Shown piece after piece: positions 12,164 to 27,100 of a stretch of DNA of 64,000 nt. The translations under genes were made by a program, and so were the position numbers. The notes under the pieces were generated by a model that had not been told where the DNA came from, did not search any database, and saw nothing but the letters and a program-made list of their open reading frames with translations. Where the stretch lies: contig NOWV01000111.1 of assembly GCA_003344405.1 (NCBI GenBank), positions 124,001-188,000 of the forward strand. Reading direction: 5' to 3'. The stretch's first letter is position 1, and the number at the start of each line of letters is the position of its first letter. The stretch is from Trichoplax sp. H2 (taxonomy: Eukaryota; Placozoa; Uniplacotomia; Trichoplacea).

Positions 12164-15100
12164 CTAGAACAAGAAAAACATAAATTATGATACGTCATAT
12201 TTAACGTAAGCTGGAATTATACAGCATAGGAATTCTCATAATGAAGATCTCAAATACGTGTAAGCATAGACATAAGTCTGAAGAGAGCATAATGTAGTAG
12301 AACTTAGACTGTAATATTACACATGAATAACCTCACTTCTAACAATCTAAAACAAAACAACAGAAAGATGAAAATGTTAATCTGATGGGAACACGGGTAA
12401 GCCGTTACGTCAGTTGGAATTCTGGTCATGGTAAGTAATCTAGTTACAAAAATGCAACTATTAAAATAAAAGAATATATTCCCGACGTATAAGATAAAAT
12501 TTGCAATAAATTAATGTTCATCTAATGTAGCAATCTCTATTACCCGAGGTTATTGAAACATCTCTCAATGCCATACATTTTATCGTTACATTTATATGAC
12601 TATACCTGATTTTTACTGACCTCTATATTACAATTTAAAAATTTTGCATTATCTGTTGACAAGTTTCTAGCATTTAATGTTTATTAATAAAAAGTATATA
12701 ATATCTCACTATCATTCTAATTATTAATGATGATACTGTAAATAAATTAATATTAACTATTAAAGATTTGAGCAAGGATCTAAATATACCGTCCACATCC
12801 TACTTTCGAGAGAAGTTCAGTAACGTATCAATAAAATCATTCTGCTTTTGTCCTGACAATATAGACGTTTATTGTATTACTGACTCTTAACATCACCAAA
12901 TCAATGTTTCTACTGATCTTTATAATAATTTTAATGCTTATTAACAGTATATGATCAAAGCTATCCGAATAAGTAGGAGATATACAAATCCTACTACTGC
13001 TATAAAATAATATTTCTTGATTATGGCTGTAAGCGTAGTAGGATTTTTTCTTTCCAATAACATTTCGAGAGTAAATATTGTTAACAATAATATGTAGGGC
13101 ATATAACAGACAGTGACATCGCAAAAATATCTAGCAAACTCTCATTATACACCTAAAGGCATGCAATAAAACATATATTATTAAATATTATATTTCCTAT
13201 ATACTAAAAGTATTCATCTGACACACAAACATTTTATATGAACATAAACTTACACCGACTGTAATAAAACCGGCCCATAAAATGATTCATGGGTTAAACT
13301 GACCAAACTATTTCGACGCATAGATCTAAACAGACAGATAAACAGCAAAAGCATGTCTAATTAGCATTACTACTGTGTATTGGCTTAGTTACTGACAGAA
13401 TAGCAATATTCAGCATACTATTTTCCGAACAGCTGTTATATAAATTGGGGGATATAGTCTATTTGTTTACTTTCGGATAATAAAGATTTATCATCTTAAT
13501 AATAGTCAGAGACACACAAGAATTAACGGCTCCTTATTATACGAAAGTAATGTAATCATAGTAGCATTCAACTAGTAAAATTGAAAATCATTTCATCAGA
13601 GATAAAATCGATGAAATTTGTAATTTTCGTCAGATGCGACGACATTGAAGTTAAGAATATATAATCAAATTCTCTGTTAAAATCACTGTGTTTTATTCAT
13701 ATAATATATAAATAATCTGCTTAGAAAATAGCACGTTCATTTTAATCTCTTATGCTTGGTACGCCAAATGCCATAAAATACGTAACTAGGGCAACAATAC
13801 GTGTGATGATATTACTACATCTATCAGATCTATCCAATGTTCCATCACCAGTCATATAAATGATACAGAAACATTAACTGCATTATTACGATCATATATT
13901 TATCTGCATGTTACGTGCATAATTTTGATATTTAGTTCAACTCTTGATGAAATTAGATGCGTCAATGATAACTATTATCAAAACCATTACTGATAGACAA
14001 GTATGTAAACAGACTTCGCTTCACTTCCGCTGGGATGAATAAAATCTATGTCTAATTTCAGAATTGAGTCAGTAAGGATGATAATTAATGGTGATACATT
14101 CTAATTTAGCCTACGTTCATAACATAGATAAAACTAATTTAATTTAATTTTGGACATATAATGGAGTAAATATGCAGATTTTAGTTATATATAGAAATAT
14201 AGTAATCGATAATATTTTGATAACATGCTAACTAAGTCTTTTTAAATTATAATAGGTACGATTTAAAAGACTCTTGTTCATGATCTGATCTCTAGTTGAT
14301 AAATAAGGCATATAACTTAAGTAGCTTTTGTATCCTAGTAAAGAGAGATAATTCTCCGAATTATTGATCTAATGTTGTAGAAAGTTTTGTTTATCAAAGC
14401 TAGCTATTCTGCAAACGAGCTAATTTGATGTATGTACAGATCCTGTAATAAAATCTACATATATTTATTCGAAATCTTTAGCGATCGCTAGTGGCTTTTA
14501 ATCGGAGAAATAGGTATTAGTACATACGCCTACTTACACTGCCTGTAAATTTGATAATCCTCTAAAGCAGCCAGATGTTAAAGAACGAATTCTATTGTTA
14601 TCAGCATACCTAGATTTAATAAAATTAACCAATGATTAGTATGCTAATTTCTTTACAACAGTTAGCTATAAACTGATGATCACAATAAAATCATACAAGT
14701 ATTCCAATTTAGGAAAAACGCCAGGAATATAATTTGTTGCACAAATGTCATGAAAGTTATTTTGAGAGATATTCCTATAATCAATTAAATATGAAAAAAG
14801 TAAATGTAAATGAAATATTTTAGATAATTTTGGCTTTATCTCTTCAAGACTAACAGTAATTCAAGTCCATTCAGACAAATTTTGCTAGATTCTGGAAACG
14901 CTGACAAAAAATTATGGCTTAAATCGCTGAAAAAGATAAGACAAGCCTTTGCGTAAGAACGAAATAGAAGAACGTTACAATGTATTGATGAACCATATTT
15001 ATTCATACAATACAGGAAATAAATGGACAATATCAATTCCTAGATGAATATATCACAAACATATTGACTATAAGGCCCACAGACAATATTTCCATAACTT

Positions 15101-18100
15101 CTAATTAACATAACATCAAAAAATGTCGATATTTTTATATTACAAATATGGCTTACAGTCTTTCTAAGTTATCTTCAGAATCTTTAAACAAGATACTGGA
15201 ATCGAAGGTATAGAATTTATTGTATTGCAAATTCCTGAAAAGAGAAAATATAAAAAATATTTTTAAGTCTCATGTACCATAATGTTAAGCGTTATGTAAT
15301 TCCATAAACCAAGTACTAACAATGAGAGTAGGAATCCGCGCAAGTGTTGAAATGTGCCGTTAGGCAAAGTGGATAAATTGCTTCTTGCAATATTTCTGAT
15401 GAAAACAGACATGAAAGAAACCTTCATAAGTCATCGTTAAGTTTCTTCAAAAAGACGTGCAGTTACCCTAATGTAGCGATTAGAGCTTGATAACTTACAT
15501 TTCGAATGTAAAGCAGTCGCGACCGACGGTATTCAGATTGCACCAATATGGAGGTTGTATAGCGGAGACAATTTCGATTATAGTGCTAGTAGTCATATTG
15601 TTATTCCCAAAAGATCTAAAGGATGACAGAGCATTCGTTGATTCTCAATATAAACTTGCATAGTAATTATGAAAGAAGAAATTAAAAATAGCATGAAAGC
15701 TGATATTTTAAAAATTTCTTCATATTTCCTTCAGTATGGTAAATAACTAAAAGAATATTATCATAGCAGAATAGCTGCCCAAGAATCAATATCAATTACT
15801 AATGTGTAATTTTCTGCCTCAACAGTTTAGTTATACGGTATTTACGATAGACCAAAATTGCATATCAATTGCAGTATATGAATAGCACTTACAATTGTCT
15901 CAAATGAGTGGCTAATTTGAAAAATTCAACTGGTAGAGAGATGATATCGTTGCCAGAAATGTCACTAGTACAAAGCGAAAGTTGATAGAGCAAAATCTCA
16001 ACGACAGTATTACTTATGGATTTCTTGAAATAATCAATATCAAAAACTTTTAACCGATTATTGATGACTTACATGCTTTTTAATCGTTTATCCTTTATAT
16101 TAATCAGAACATTTTGGTAAAAATTTCCTAAGTAGCTTTCCAGATGATTGTTGGCAACACCTCTTTAAATTTATATAGAGTTATGTGATCTAGTTTATTT
16201 GATAACGATATGATTTATACCTTTAATAAGTTAAAATATTTTATGTTCACTCACACGGCATACATATGCTCTAACGTATGTTTACAAGGTGCAGAAATAG
16301 TCTTAAATTCATTGCCATTCATATATCTGTAAAATAAAATTATATATTAACAATTAAAAATTTTAATGTTTACATCAGTTATATATTTACGAATTATTAG
16401 GTTAATATCATCATTGCTATATGAACATAAAAACCCCCAACATCGACATTCGATAAATATAATGTCAATTCTTGGCTCATACTGCAACCGCTGACGAGCA
16501 AGATACATGTACAACAGCGTTCTATGGCTCCAATTAGACCTCAAACACAATTTTCTCTATAGCAACTTAAATTACTATATGTGATCATCAACGGTTTTAT
16601 ACCATCAAGTCTATGAAGGAAAGATGTTCACATCGCAAACGTAACATAGTCATCCCTAGATATCCTACCATAACGTCACTGATAACAATTTATTTTCTCT
16701 CAGCATTATCTACATATTCATGTAGATAACGGCATATATTTGCATATATTATCAGTTTATCTAATTTTTGTCCTCACAGCTAAACTTTAGATAACCTATA
16801 AAGTAAGCGACTGATAATAATTTATTCTTGTCTAAATGTAAGCAGGTAAGCTAATTCATGTCCATACGGCTACGCTATAAATTTAGTTGTTTTTCAATGA
16901 AAATTTACGGTTAATAACCTAAGGAAATATATGTATTTAGTGGTGGCTGTCCGACAACAGAAAATTGTCAGCAGCTGCAACATAACTTAGTATTGGTTTA
17001 TAGATCAATATTAGCCATGTTTAGTATAATGTACTGTAGCTTAGCCTACTAAGTTTAATAGAAGACGTACTTAGTATTCAATAAGCATAAACCATAAATG
17101 AATATTTTATGTTAGAGTACAGACGACCATACACCGTAGAGTGCTAAATCACTATTGATGCTAGAAATAACATAAACATATATTACAACTCTTATATTGG
17201 GATACGGATAATTCATCACACTATGATCAATTGAAATTGATACCTGCATAAATACCGTAGCTGTTACTATAATTAACTATATTAGGTCTACTGTAGTACA
17301 TGTTGCTAGTATATAAAAACCTGAATGCTCATAAAGTAAGATGGAACATTGGTATGCTGATTGTAGCTGCATGTGATACCCAGAGTATATCAGCAGGCGA
17401 CTTAAACCAGAAAATCAATAATCATTTTCTTTCTGGCTCGATTTATCTAAGTATAAATTTTATTTTAGAACTAAAGAGGATAATTAGGTGTCATTTTAAA
17501 AGAGTTTTGTTAGCGGAGATAGTACTTTATGTAACAAGTCTTGGTTTGTAACACTAGTATGAAATATTGGCCGTCAGCTGAAAAATATTCAAGTTAAAGT
17601 GTTAACTAAGGATAATTAACAGGTAAGTACACATGGAACAATAAATGGTCATCTGAGCGTCTAGATATAGCATGAGCTTAAAATTAAGGCTTAACGACTT
17701 ACAAATTTTTAATACCCTCAGGAATTGATTCACACCGCCAGTCAGAAATCCGATTATTATTTAATGATCTGTTTGATATGATATAGAATATTTATAACTT
17801 TTAGTTTGAAGTTATACCATAGAATCATATGCTAGTAGATCTTTATTTTAATTCTTAGATATGATTCAGTATAAAATATGAAGTTAAAAGTCGAGAAAGT
17901 GCATTAATCTTACATGGTAGTTAATTTATTTGCACCGCTAAAAGCATGACGGCCTATGATTTTAATGTTATTTCTGTCCAAGTTGCTTTTCGTTATTACA
18001 ATTAAAGACAAGAAGTCAAATATAAGTTTCAATATATCTAAGACTTATAGCTTTATAAATCAGCATATACCGCTTTTCATTTAGAACATTCACGTGTAAA

Positions 18101-21100
18101 GATATTTTCAATTTATTGCACTTCACAATATACAAATCCAGTTAAAGTTAATGTCGATATATAACCTCTGCATTCATCACCAAAAATAGCATATTTTTGG
18201 TGACGACAAATTTTCGTCGCTTGAATCAAAATGATAACAAATTTGCGGCAGTTATAAAGTAAGTTATTGTATTTACATATCTTCAATAAGCATTTGATCA
18301 TCATAATGATTTCGTAATGATAGCGTAAAGAATCTAATAATAAGGAATTGCTATTACAAATAAAAAACATGTATACAAATTTATCTGCAGTATATAGTCT
18401 CTGCACCCCCACTAATATAGTACTAAAATCAAAATAATCTTGCAAAAGAATTTACATTTAAGCAGATCAAATGAAACTATCTCCTAACAAAACCAATCAT
18501 TATTCACGAACAATAAAGCATTACCGCATATGACAGATTCTTTCTTAGCTCAGAATTTAAAATAACCTAATACTAGTTATTGTAATAGCATAACAACTTA
18601 CATCGTCTTTAATTTTTTAAGGTGTTTCAAAGGAGAAGCTTCTAATGTGATAATTGAATTTCCTTGTAAATCTCTGATGTATTACAAATTAAATCAAATT
18701 AATCAACAGCTTGAGACTCAACCCTGAAAGTAGCCTATAAGAATATATTGATTAAAATATCTCACAGTTGCAGTAAAGACGCCAAATCTTGATGAAATGA
18801 GATGTTAACATCAACGACTTTATTGTTATCCAAACTCCTAATCAAATCGAAAAAATGATGATAATATTTCTAAGCTTTCCCAACATATGTTACTTTCATT
18901 ATACCATTTCCGATATAGTAGCTTATCCTCTTTGTCAATTTGAAAACTCACAATTTTTGTAGAGATTTTAAACCTTGAAATGCGCCTGAAAGAATCACTC
19001 TGATATCGTTATTTCCCAAGTTTCTGTAAATTTTTATAAATTAAAAAGGAGAAATTTATGCATATGTAACTACGGTTAATATTTGACAAAATACTGCAGC
19101 AAAATTTAAAATTACTCTATAACGATAACAAACTGATAATGTAAAAATTGTAAACTTAGTAATAAATTCAAAATATATTTTATCTAAATAAGAGATCATT
19201 CATATCTTAGAAGTGACTGAGTGATGAGGAATTGCATAGTAGTTACTGTACAAAGCAAACTATACCCATATATCATATAGCTATCCGTAAGATAAGAGAT
19301 AGATTAGAACTGGCCATATCAATGCATAACTAACATAGTAAGAGCAATTAAAACGCGCAAATTATGCATATGGAACTACCATCAAATTTTTTAAAATATT
19401 CTGCTGCAATTCAAAATTATTCTATGATGCAAACAAAATTATAACAAAGAAATTATTAACTAATTGATAAAATAAAAGTAATTTTATCCATATATGGGAT
19501 TATTTATAACTGGAAGGTAGCTAAGTGATGCTGAATTGTACTATAATAGCTATATAAAGTAAAACTGCACACATTGGTCACACAGTTATCCGTAGGATAA
19601 GAGATAGGGTGGAACCCAGCAATGTCAATACAGAAAACAAGCGTTACAAGGATAATTCTCTTTATTAGCAAACCACATGGTAGATTAGCTAGCTTAGCAA
19701 TAGAAAATTAAAGTTATTCATATAATCTCCTTACGCTATAACTTTGGCCATGACACCTACTTACAAGTTATCTAAATTGAGATTTGATTGAAATATCCCA
19801 TTACTTAATAAGACAAGACGATTATTACGCAAGGACCTATATGGTGTTGTTCAAGACAAGTGATGAAAGTTTATACGATTGATTTGAGGTATTAATTTAT
19901 AGCGACACCTAAATAGCAAATAATTACAATGATTTTAAACTTTTTAAGTAGGATAAATCTGTTGATAGAAGTACCATTATCCTGTTATCATTGATGTTCC
20001 TGATGGCATCATAAATATAAATCAGTAATCATTTGTTATATCAACAAAAAATTAGCTGGCTTACAATTTCTCTAAATAAGTCAGGTATCTACTAAAGCGT
20101 AAATTTTCCAAGATATTGAACGATAAATCCCTGCTCAAAATACGCAGTAAAAGAAATAGTAAAAATATATTAATCGCTCTCTGTCTTTTATCAATTTTTA
20201 TGGAGCCTAATAATAATAGTATTTTGTAGTTTAAGGAAAAATTCGGAATATTATATAGAATTAATGTATACTCACATATAAGTTAGCTTGTGACAGTTTT
20301 GAAATGTATCAGTCCGAATATTAGAAATATCATTGTCCCGGAATATCCTGTTAGATATCGAAATTGATAATAATGTTGGCAAATATTTCTAGACATATGT
20401 TTCATGAATGAATTCTGTTATTAAATCTTTAAAGTTTAATTAATAGATAGTTTCCTCATGATATAAGGACACTTACAAATTTCTAATCATGTCTCCGTTA
20501 ATCCAACTATCAAGTATATTCTTGTCAAGTCGATGAAGATTATTGTGACTTAAATCGCTAGTCATGGTAGTGTGTGTAAAATATTTTAGTGATTAAATTA
20601 CTTAGGTACTTATTTAGAATCACTCTCACGATCTAAGTGTAGGCATAAAATATAACAAACATCTAGTGAAATGTGATAGTTACGGAATTTATAGTAGTCA
20701 TTGAAATCCTATCTTTTAAGTTACTGATTTGCAAAGATGGAAAGTGATACATTCATAAATGATTCAATGTAGCTAATACTTACAGCCAGCGAAATTCTGA
20801 CACTACTATAATCTAATGTAACAATATTATATTTATTTAGTCTAAATTTTTCTATAAGTCTAGATTTTAGAGCTGATACACTGAACATATAACATCTAAG
20901 CTAAAAGAAGATGAATGAGTAACGGATCTAATCAAATAGATATTGCATTGCTAATTCGATTTCTACTGAATTTAATTTAAAATCGGACATAACAAAAAGG
21001 AAAAGCTAGACTTTTTTCATATCTTGTAACCTGTAAAGGTTTACAGGACTAATGATTGGTAAATAACATAGAATCTATTAAGCATCTCCTGAAAATACTG

Positions 21101-24100
21101 GATAATAGTATAACAGCTAAGCAAATTAGAGTAAAGTTGTAGGAAGTCAAATTGGGAGTAGCAACATTAAATTACTCAAACTAAGAAAATTTTATCAATT
21201 TAATCCTACTGTTCTAGATATTATTCGCATCTTCAAGTGACAATTGCAATAATATCATCAAATAGAGCCTCTAAAATATGATTCAACATGCCTGATAATT
21301 CTAAGATAGCATGCTAAAAGAAGTGCGCAACTTATTCATTAATAATCTCTCGTAATCATTAGACATCAAGATAGCTAATAAATACTTTATCTTACAAAAA
21401 TTTGTTATAAAATTTAATATTATTTGTTACATACAGTGTAGTTAGTGTGGTCAAATTCTTCAATTTGAGTACTTTAGATTCATCAAAAGCGTTACCGGAT
21501 AAATTCCTAAAGAGAAAATTCTATATTATAGTAATATTAATCTATAAATTACAAAGACTTAAAGTATTGATAATCTCAGCAAATTGGTTAAAAATGTTTG
21601 TTCTTTCATTATGTTGTACAAGACCTTCCTAATTTAATATTTTAATATTAAAAATCCTAGCTAACAATTTATGATGTACGTGTATACCAGAAACTAATAT
21701 CAACTAGTTATCATTAGTGTTCTTTCTATCTATAGAAATTTGCAAGAATTATTTGTTTAAATGATATTTTTATGTTTGTAATGATTGACTTACAAGACTT
21801 GAAGGCGGATCATCGAGTTGATAGATGGTATAGAATTGACATTGCCATTCGATAAATCTCTGCGATGTTATAATAGCGATACCGATAATTAAAACTTCGA
21901 CAGATGATATTTAAATTAATTACTTAAAATACTTGATATTTAGAGTTGTCGGATAACTACAGTACACCTACAGTTTTGTGATATTTTTCCATATCTCGCT
22001 TCCAACTGCTTTGACCTCTGTTATGATGTTAGAATCAATTTTCCTGTAAATTGGCATGTATGTATTGTAAAATAAAATCGAAAATTTTATCTTTGCCAGG
22101 ATTTCATGATCTATATCGTAATAACTTAAACTATATAATAATTTTAATCGTAAAATACTGTATTGGTCTTATCAATGATATCATCAATTTCCCATTATTT
22201 AAGCATATAACAGAATTTTTTTCAATTTTCTATTCGATAGAATAAGAATTTTATAATTTGAAATCACTTAATTTAGCTATCGAGATTTTGTAAAAGCTAT
22301 TAGGATTATAACTTACAGATCTTGTAGAGCAGGAAAGAATGATTCAAAAATTTCCGCTGGATTACTTATGCGGTTTCCTCCTAGCCAACTAAATAGTATG
22401 TAATCATAATTATTGGCATTCGTTAGCACAGTATCTTTTCGGAGAAGACTGACAGTTATTAAAGTTGTTACATTATTAGGCTATATCACAACTGAATAAA
22501 TTAGATAAACAGAGAAATTACTCATGACTACTTTACTCTATGCAACTTACAGATATTTTAATTGATCAAGTCCACAAAATGCATCTTGACTTATTATTTT
22601 AATAGCGTTGTTTCTTATTTGTCTAGTTGAAACACATATGTGCAAAACACTTAGTACTCAGACTAAAATAATATTCATTCATTGATACGAGGAAATCTCA
22701 ACAAAAACTCCAATTTGATATCGCAATCAATTAATTAATTAATGTATTAATGCAAAAATTTGCGTCGATATTCTAATGAATTAGCTTACAGTCTTTGTAA
22801 TTGAGTTAAGCCTTCAAATGGACAGTGTTGAAGATGTACAATATTATTTTCGTCTAAAATGCTGGATAAGTATCGTGATTTAATATGCAATTCAACATGA
22901 ATAGTACATAGTAAGCCATATCTATGAATACTTACAGCTTTTGTAGTTGGTTTAAATCTCGGAACATGCTGTTGTTGATTGATACCAGATAATTATATGA
23001 TAAATCTCTGTAATTAATAGAAAGTAATCTATTAAACACGAATCAAGAATTCATAGTGTACCATTAATTCTACAGCATGTTTTAATTTGAATGAAGGAAT
23101 AAAAAGAATATGATCATTTACAATTCCTGCAAAGTTGAAAGACCAATCAACGCATCATCCTCGATTAACGAGAGACGGTTGGAGCTTAGATCACTAATTA
23201 AATATGATAGATTTGAAGGATTTTGGTTAGTTTTCGTTATTTTATCGTCTATTCTTAACTTACTTAAACTAAAAGTCACATTTTAAATTGATTATTTACA
23301 CACTACTGCACGAATTTCACTGTATATAATGTCATAAGCTGCGCATACATTGTTTCTATCGTCTTCAAGCCTTCCAAAACACGATTTTCTAATCTGCTAA
23401 TTTCGTTTACTGATAGATCTCTAGGCATCATTAATCGAATTTTAAGCAATTAATACCACAATCATCTTCTTGAAATGCTTGCTATGAATTATAAATGTTC
23501 TTGAAGACTATTTACAATGTTTTCAATTGCACCAAATCCTGGAATTGATTGGGCTTCAAGCCAGTGATTTTGTTAAAATATAGATTTCTGGGGTAATGAC
23601 GATCAGAAATATTATATGACATTAAATTCTGTTTTAATGATTGTTACTCTACGCAAATATAGCAATTGCACTGCGAAATTTAATTTTCAAAATTTTTACA
23701 GCGAAATCATAAACTTACAAAGTCTGCAATTGATTAAGCCCTTGAAATGTCACATTTACCATGAAACGGATATTGTTATATGGCAATTGCCTGCCACAAA
23801 ATATGGTTAATATTATTAGTAAGTACAAGTTTGTTATTTGCTATAAGATTATAGAGAGATTTAAGAAAAGAATTTTTTTTGTTGATCAAAAATGTTTCTG
23901 CTCAATTCTGTTTCAAATTAGTAATTTCCGATTTACAATATCATTATGGAATAAGAATCATCATTACTAAATACAGAATAGCAATGACTATGAAAGTAAG
24001 CAATTTAGCCGCAATCTTTGACCGCATTATAATAAGGACAGATATATCGAAGCAAAGCTTTGAAAACTGCGATAGGAATATTATGACTATACAGTAGATA

Positions 24101-27100
24101 TGTAATAGTGAACAGTAATTAATTTTCTCTAGCTTCATTAAGTAGCATATTTATATCCGTAGTTTCTTAAAATAAGGCAAATTCAGAAGGCAATTTAAGA
24201 ACGACAAAGCTATTGCAGATTTCCGTGAAAAGCTGCCGAAATAGCTAGTAATGTTTATTCTATAAACTAGCTAATTCTAGAAACTGATTATCTCTTGTTA
24301 GAAAATTGAACGGGAATACTTATAATCTCTACCAAATCGAATTGTAGGTAAAAAAGAACTTACAAATTTTGTAAGGAATTCAGCTGTTGTTGAGAGAAAA
24401 ATTGTCCTTGAATTGTTTGTAATACTCCATTTGAAACTAACCTAAAAGTCCGAATGAATTTCTAAATGACCCTTGATATCACTACTAACGTACAGCCTCA
24501 ATTTAGCCAATGGTTTAAAGCCTATGCTATTTATTTGGACTTACAATGTTCTGAGCTTACGTAATGGGTAGAATATCTCAGGTTCAAGGGTTAAAATATT
24601 ATTCTGTTCTATATTCCTACAGATATTTTGCGGAAAAGATGTCGGTAACGATTAAATATTGATAATATAGTAAGAATTTTATAGCTAAAGCATTATTCAT
24701 CGCGATCAAATACACTATAAATATTTCATAATAAAAATTAGTTTAACATCATTACTAGTCATTTGACTCCCATCTATTAAATTATCGATGTAATCTAAGC
24801 GGAATTAAATTAATAAAATGGATAATATAGCTTTCGATTTTTGTATCTTGGGAAGTACGAGATATTTCCTACAAAATTTGTCATCGTATCGAATACCACC
24901 TTATTTGATGGTAAAACTAGTAATAGCAAATTTGTGAGCAATAAGTATTTGTGAATTAATTCATAAACCAACTCACAAAGAAAGTAATTCTGAGCAATCG
25001 CTAAGGCTTTTCGGTTCAATCCATTTTATCTGACATCCTTCTAAATTTCTGTAATATTAAATTTAGGTACTTAGAATATTTAAAACTTTCGTCTTTGGTC
25101 CAAAATGTGCTACTTAATAATACAAGTAGCTTTCACGTCAATTTTTTGTATTGATATTTATACAAAATGGTTCAGTTATGACTTACAAACTTTTAAGTTT
25201 AAATAAATTTTTAAATGTCGTAGAATTAATTCTCTGAATATTATTCCTTGCTAAAGATCTGTCAATGATCGAAATCGGATTCAAATAAAAATTAGAAGAT
25301 TGATTAAAGAAATTTAAGAGACTGGCAAATCGTGAAAATCATCCCTTAGATAAATTATTTACAGTATAGACTTTTCTAAATTACGTTAACTATGTTCTGA
25401 TACTTACAAATGGGCTAGTGAAGGTAATCTGGTAAATGCTCCATCAGTAATTGAGTTAATTTCATTTTCATTTAATAACCTAGAAATATTCGACCGTAAG
25501 ATTGCAAATTAAGTTTTTAGGTATATTTTAAAACATCACATTTTTAAAGTGCTTGGTACATGCTATAATAACAAAGATAAAACATGAATATACTATATGA
25601 AATAGCCTTACAGTGTTTCTAAACTTGTCAAATGAAACATTTTAGCATTTATCATGCTTAACCGATTACCAGCTAAATTTCTGGTCATAAATAGAAATTA
25701 GATTAGCATCTAACTTAACACTACTGAATTATTAAAAATTCGAAACTGATTAATTATTCGAAAATCTTACATAGTTCGCAAAAATTTGAAACCATTGTTA
25801 TTAAACGCGTCTTTCCCAATATCTTTAATTCTACAGTTGCTAGCTGAACTACAAAATTAAAAGTTAGCAGATAAAAGATTAGCCCTACAGAGCATTCCAT
25901 TCTACTGTACGTGTATGCAGGATACCAGAATCAAATCATTTAAAATAATATACTACAATGTTTCACAGTTTAAATTTTACTACTTCTTTTTGAGAAACAT
26001 TACAGTATAGTTGTGATCTAAATGTACTACCGGATAATTATTTTTAAGTGAAATTAAGAGTTAAAGTTGATTTCGTTTTAATTAGTCAAAGTTATATAAA
26101 TTCGTAACTAACACTTGCATATGATGATTATCAACTAATAATCTACGACTTATTATTAGTTATTACGTTAGTAAAACGGGAACATATGATTATTTCCAAA
26201 CTGAAAATCCTCCTTCTCTAATTATATAATACTATCACGGTATGATTGCAATTTCCTGTAATTCAACTGCTGTAATATAAGACATAAAGCTGGATACCAT
26301 TAGATTATGCAATATGACAGAAACCTAATTAATTTCTGAAGATTTATGTAGAATTGTAGTTTTCTTCAAACTAGGTAAATAACAATATATTACATCAGAT
26401 AAATTATCTCATTCTACTAAATTTTTAGAAAGATGAAGAGAATGCAAGGATAAATTATTCCCATAATTACCAGGTATAAAAATCAAAGCCATTTATCATT
26501 AAGAAACTTACAAATATACGAGCTGTGTCAGACCGGCAATGATACCAAGGCGAATTGATGTTATGGGATTGTTATTAAGGGATCTAATTTAATTCAAATC
26601 ATTAATATACCACATGAAAGTATATTGGTAGAAAAACAGTCTCTACTATATCGTCAATTACTGGTAAATTCAGTAACGAAAGGGAAGATGTTTTATTATA
26701 CGTCATTACAGTGATATTAGGTTTGCCAAATCATCAAATGTTCCGTCTTCAATGTAAGTTATAGAATTTCTTGATAAAGATCTAATTAAAAGGCAAAGGA
26801 TAAAAATTTTTTTTATTGCCGATTTATTGATAAAGTTAAGTTTCTTCTCATAGTAGATCATTTTCATCTAGAAGTAATTTACAATTGTTTTAAATTTGAT
26901 AATCCCGAAAACATTCCTCTGTGTACTTCAACCAAAGAGTTGATTTCCAGCGTTCTACGTTAATAATAACAAAAGCAAACATATCAGTTTTTTGTATCAT
27001 TTCTTGAATAGTTATTAGCTGCGAATATACTATTCTACTATAGTAAATTTTATAAGCGTTTACTATGGATTATCTTGCTTTCTAATATAGATTTATTAAA

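Noticed and set aside
12164-12198. ATG at 12198 as start of the 7TM receptor
   Set aside because: A strong polypyrimidine-AG acceptor lies at 12164-12165, and the exon phase fits the upstream LRR exons, so this ATG is intronic.
15492-15570. Possible minus-strand exon with a GTAAGT donor at about 15494
   Set aside because: No frame in the LRR phase gives an LRR; a stop interrupts the likeliest reading.
16347-16550. Minus-strand ORF of 67 codons between two LRR exons
   Set aside because: Does not fit the LRR repeat, and no acceptor/donor pair in the phase of the other exons could be found.
18113-18445. Minus-strand ORF of 110 codons in the receptor gene
   Set aside because: In an intron; no LRR pattern in the correct phase, and including it would add stops or break the frame.
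21447-21632. + strand ORF of 61 codons
   Set aside because: Overlaps a clear minus-strand LRR exon (21435-21506) and has no motif.
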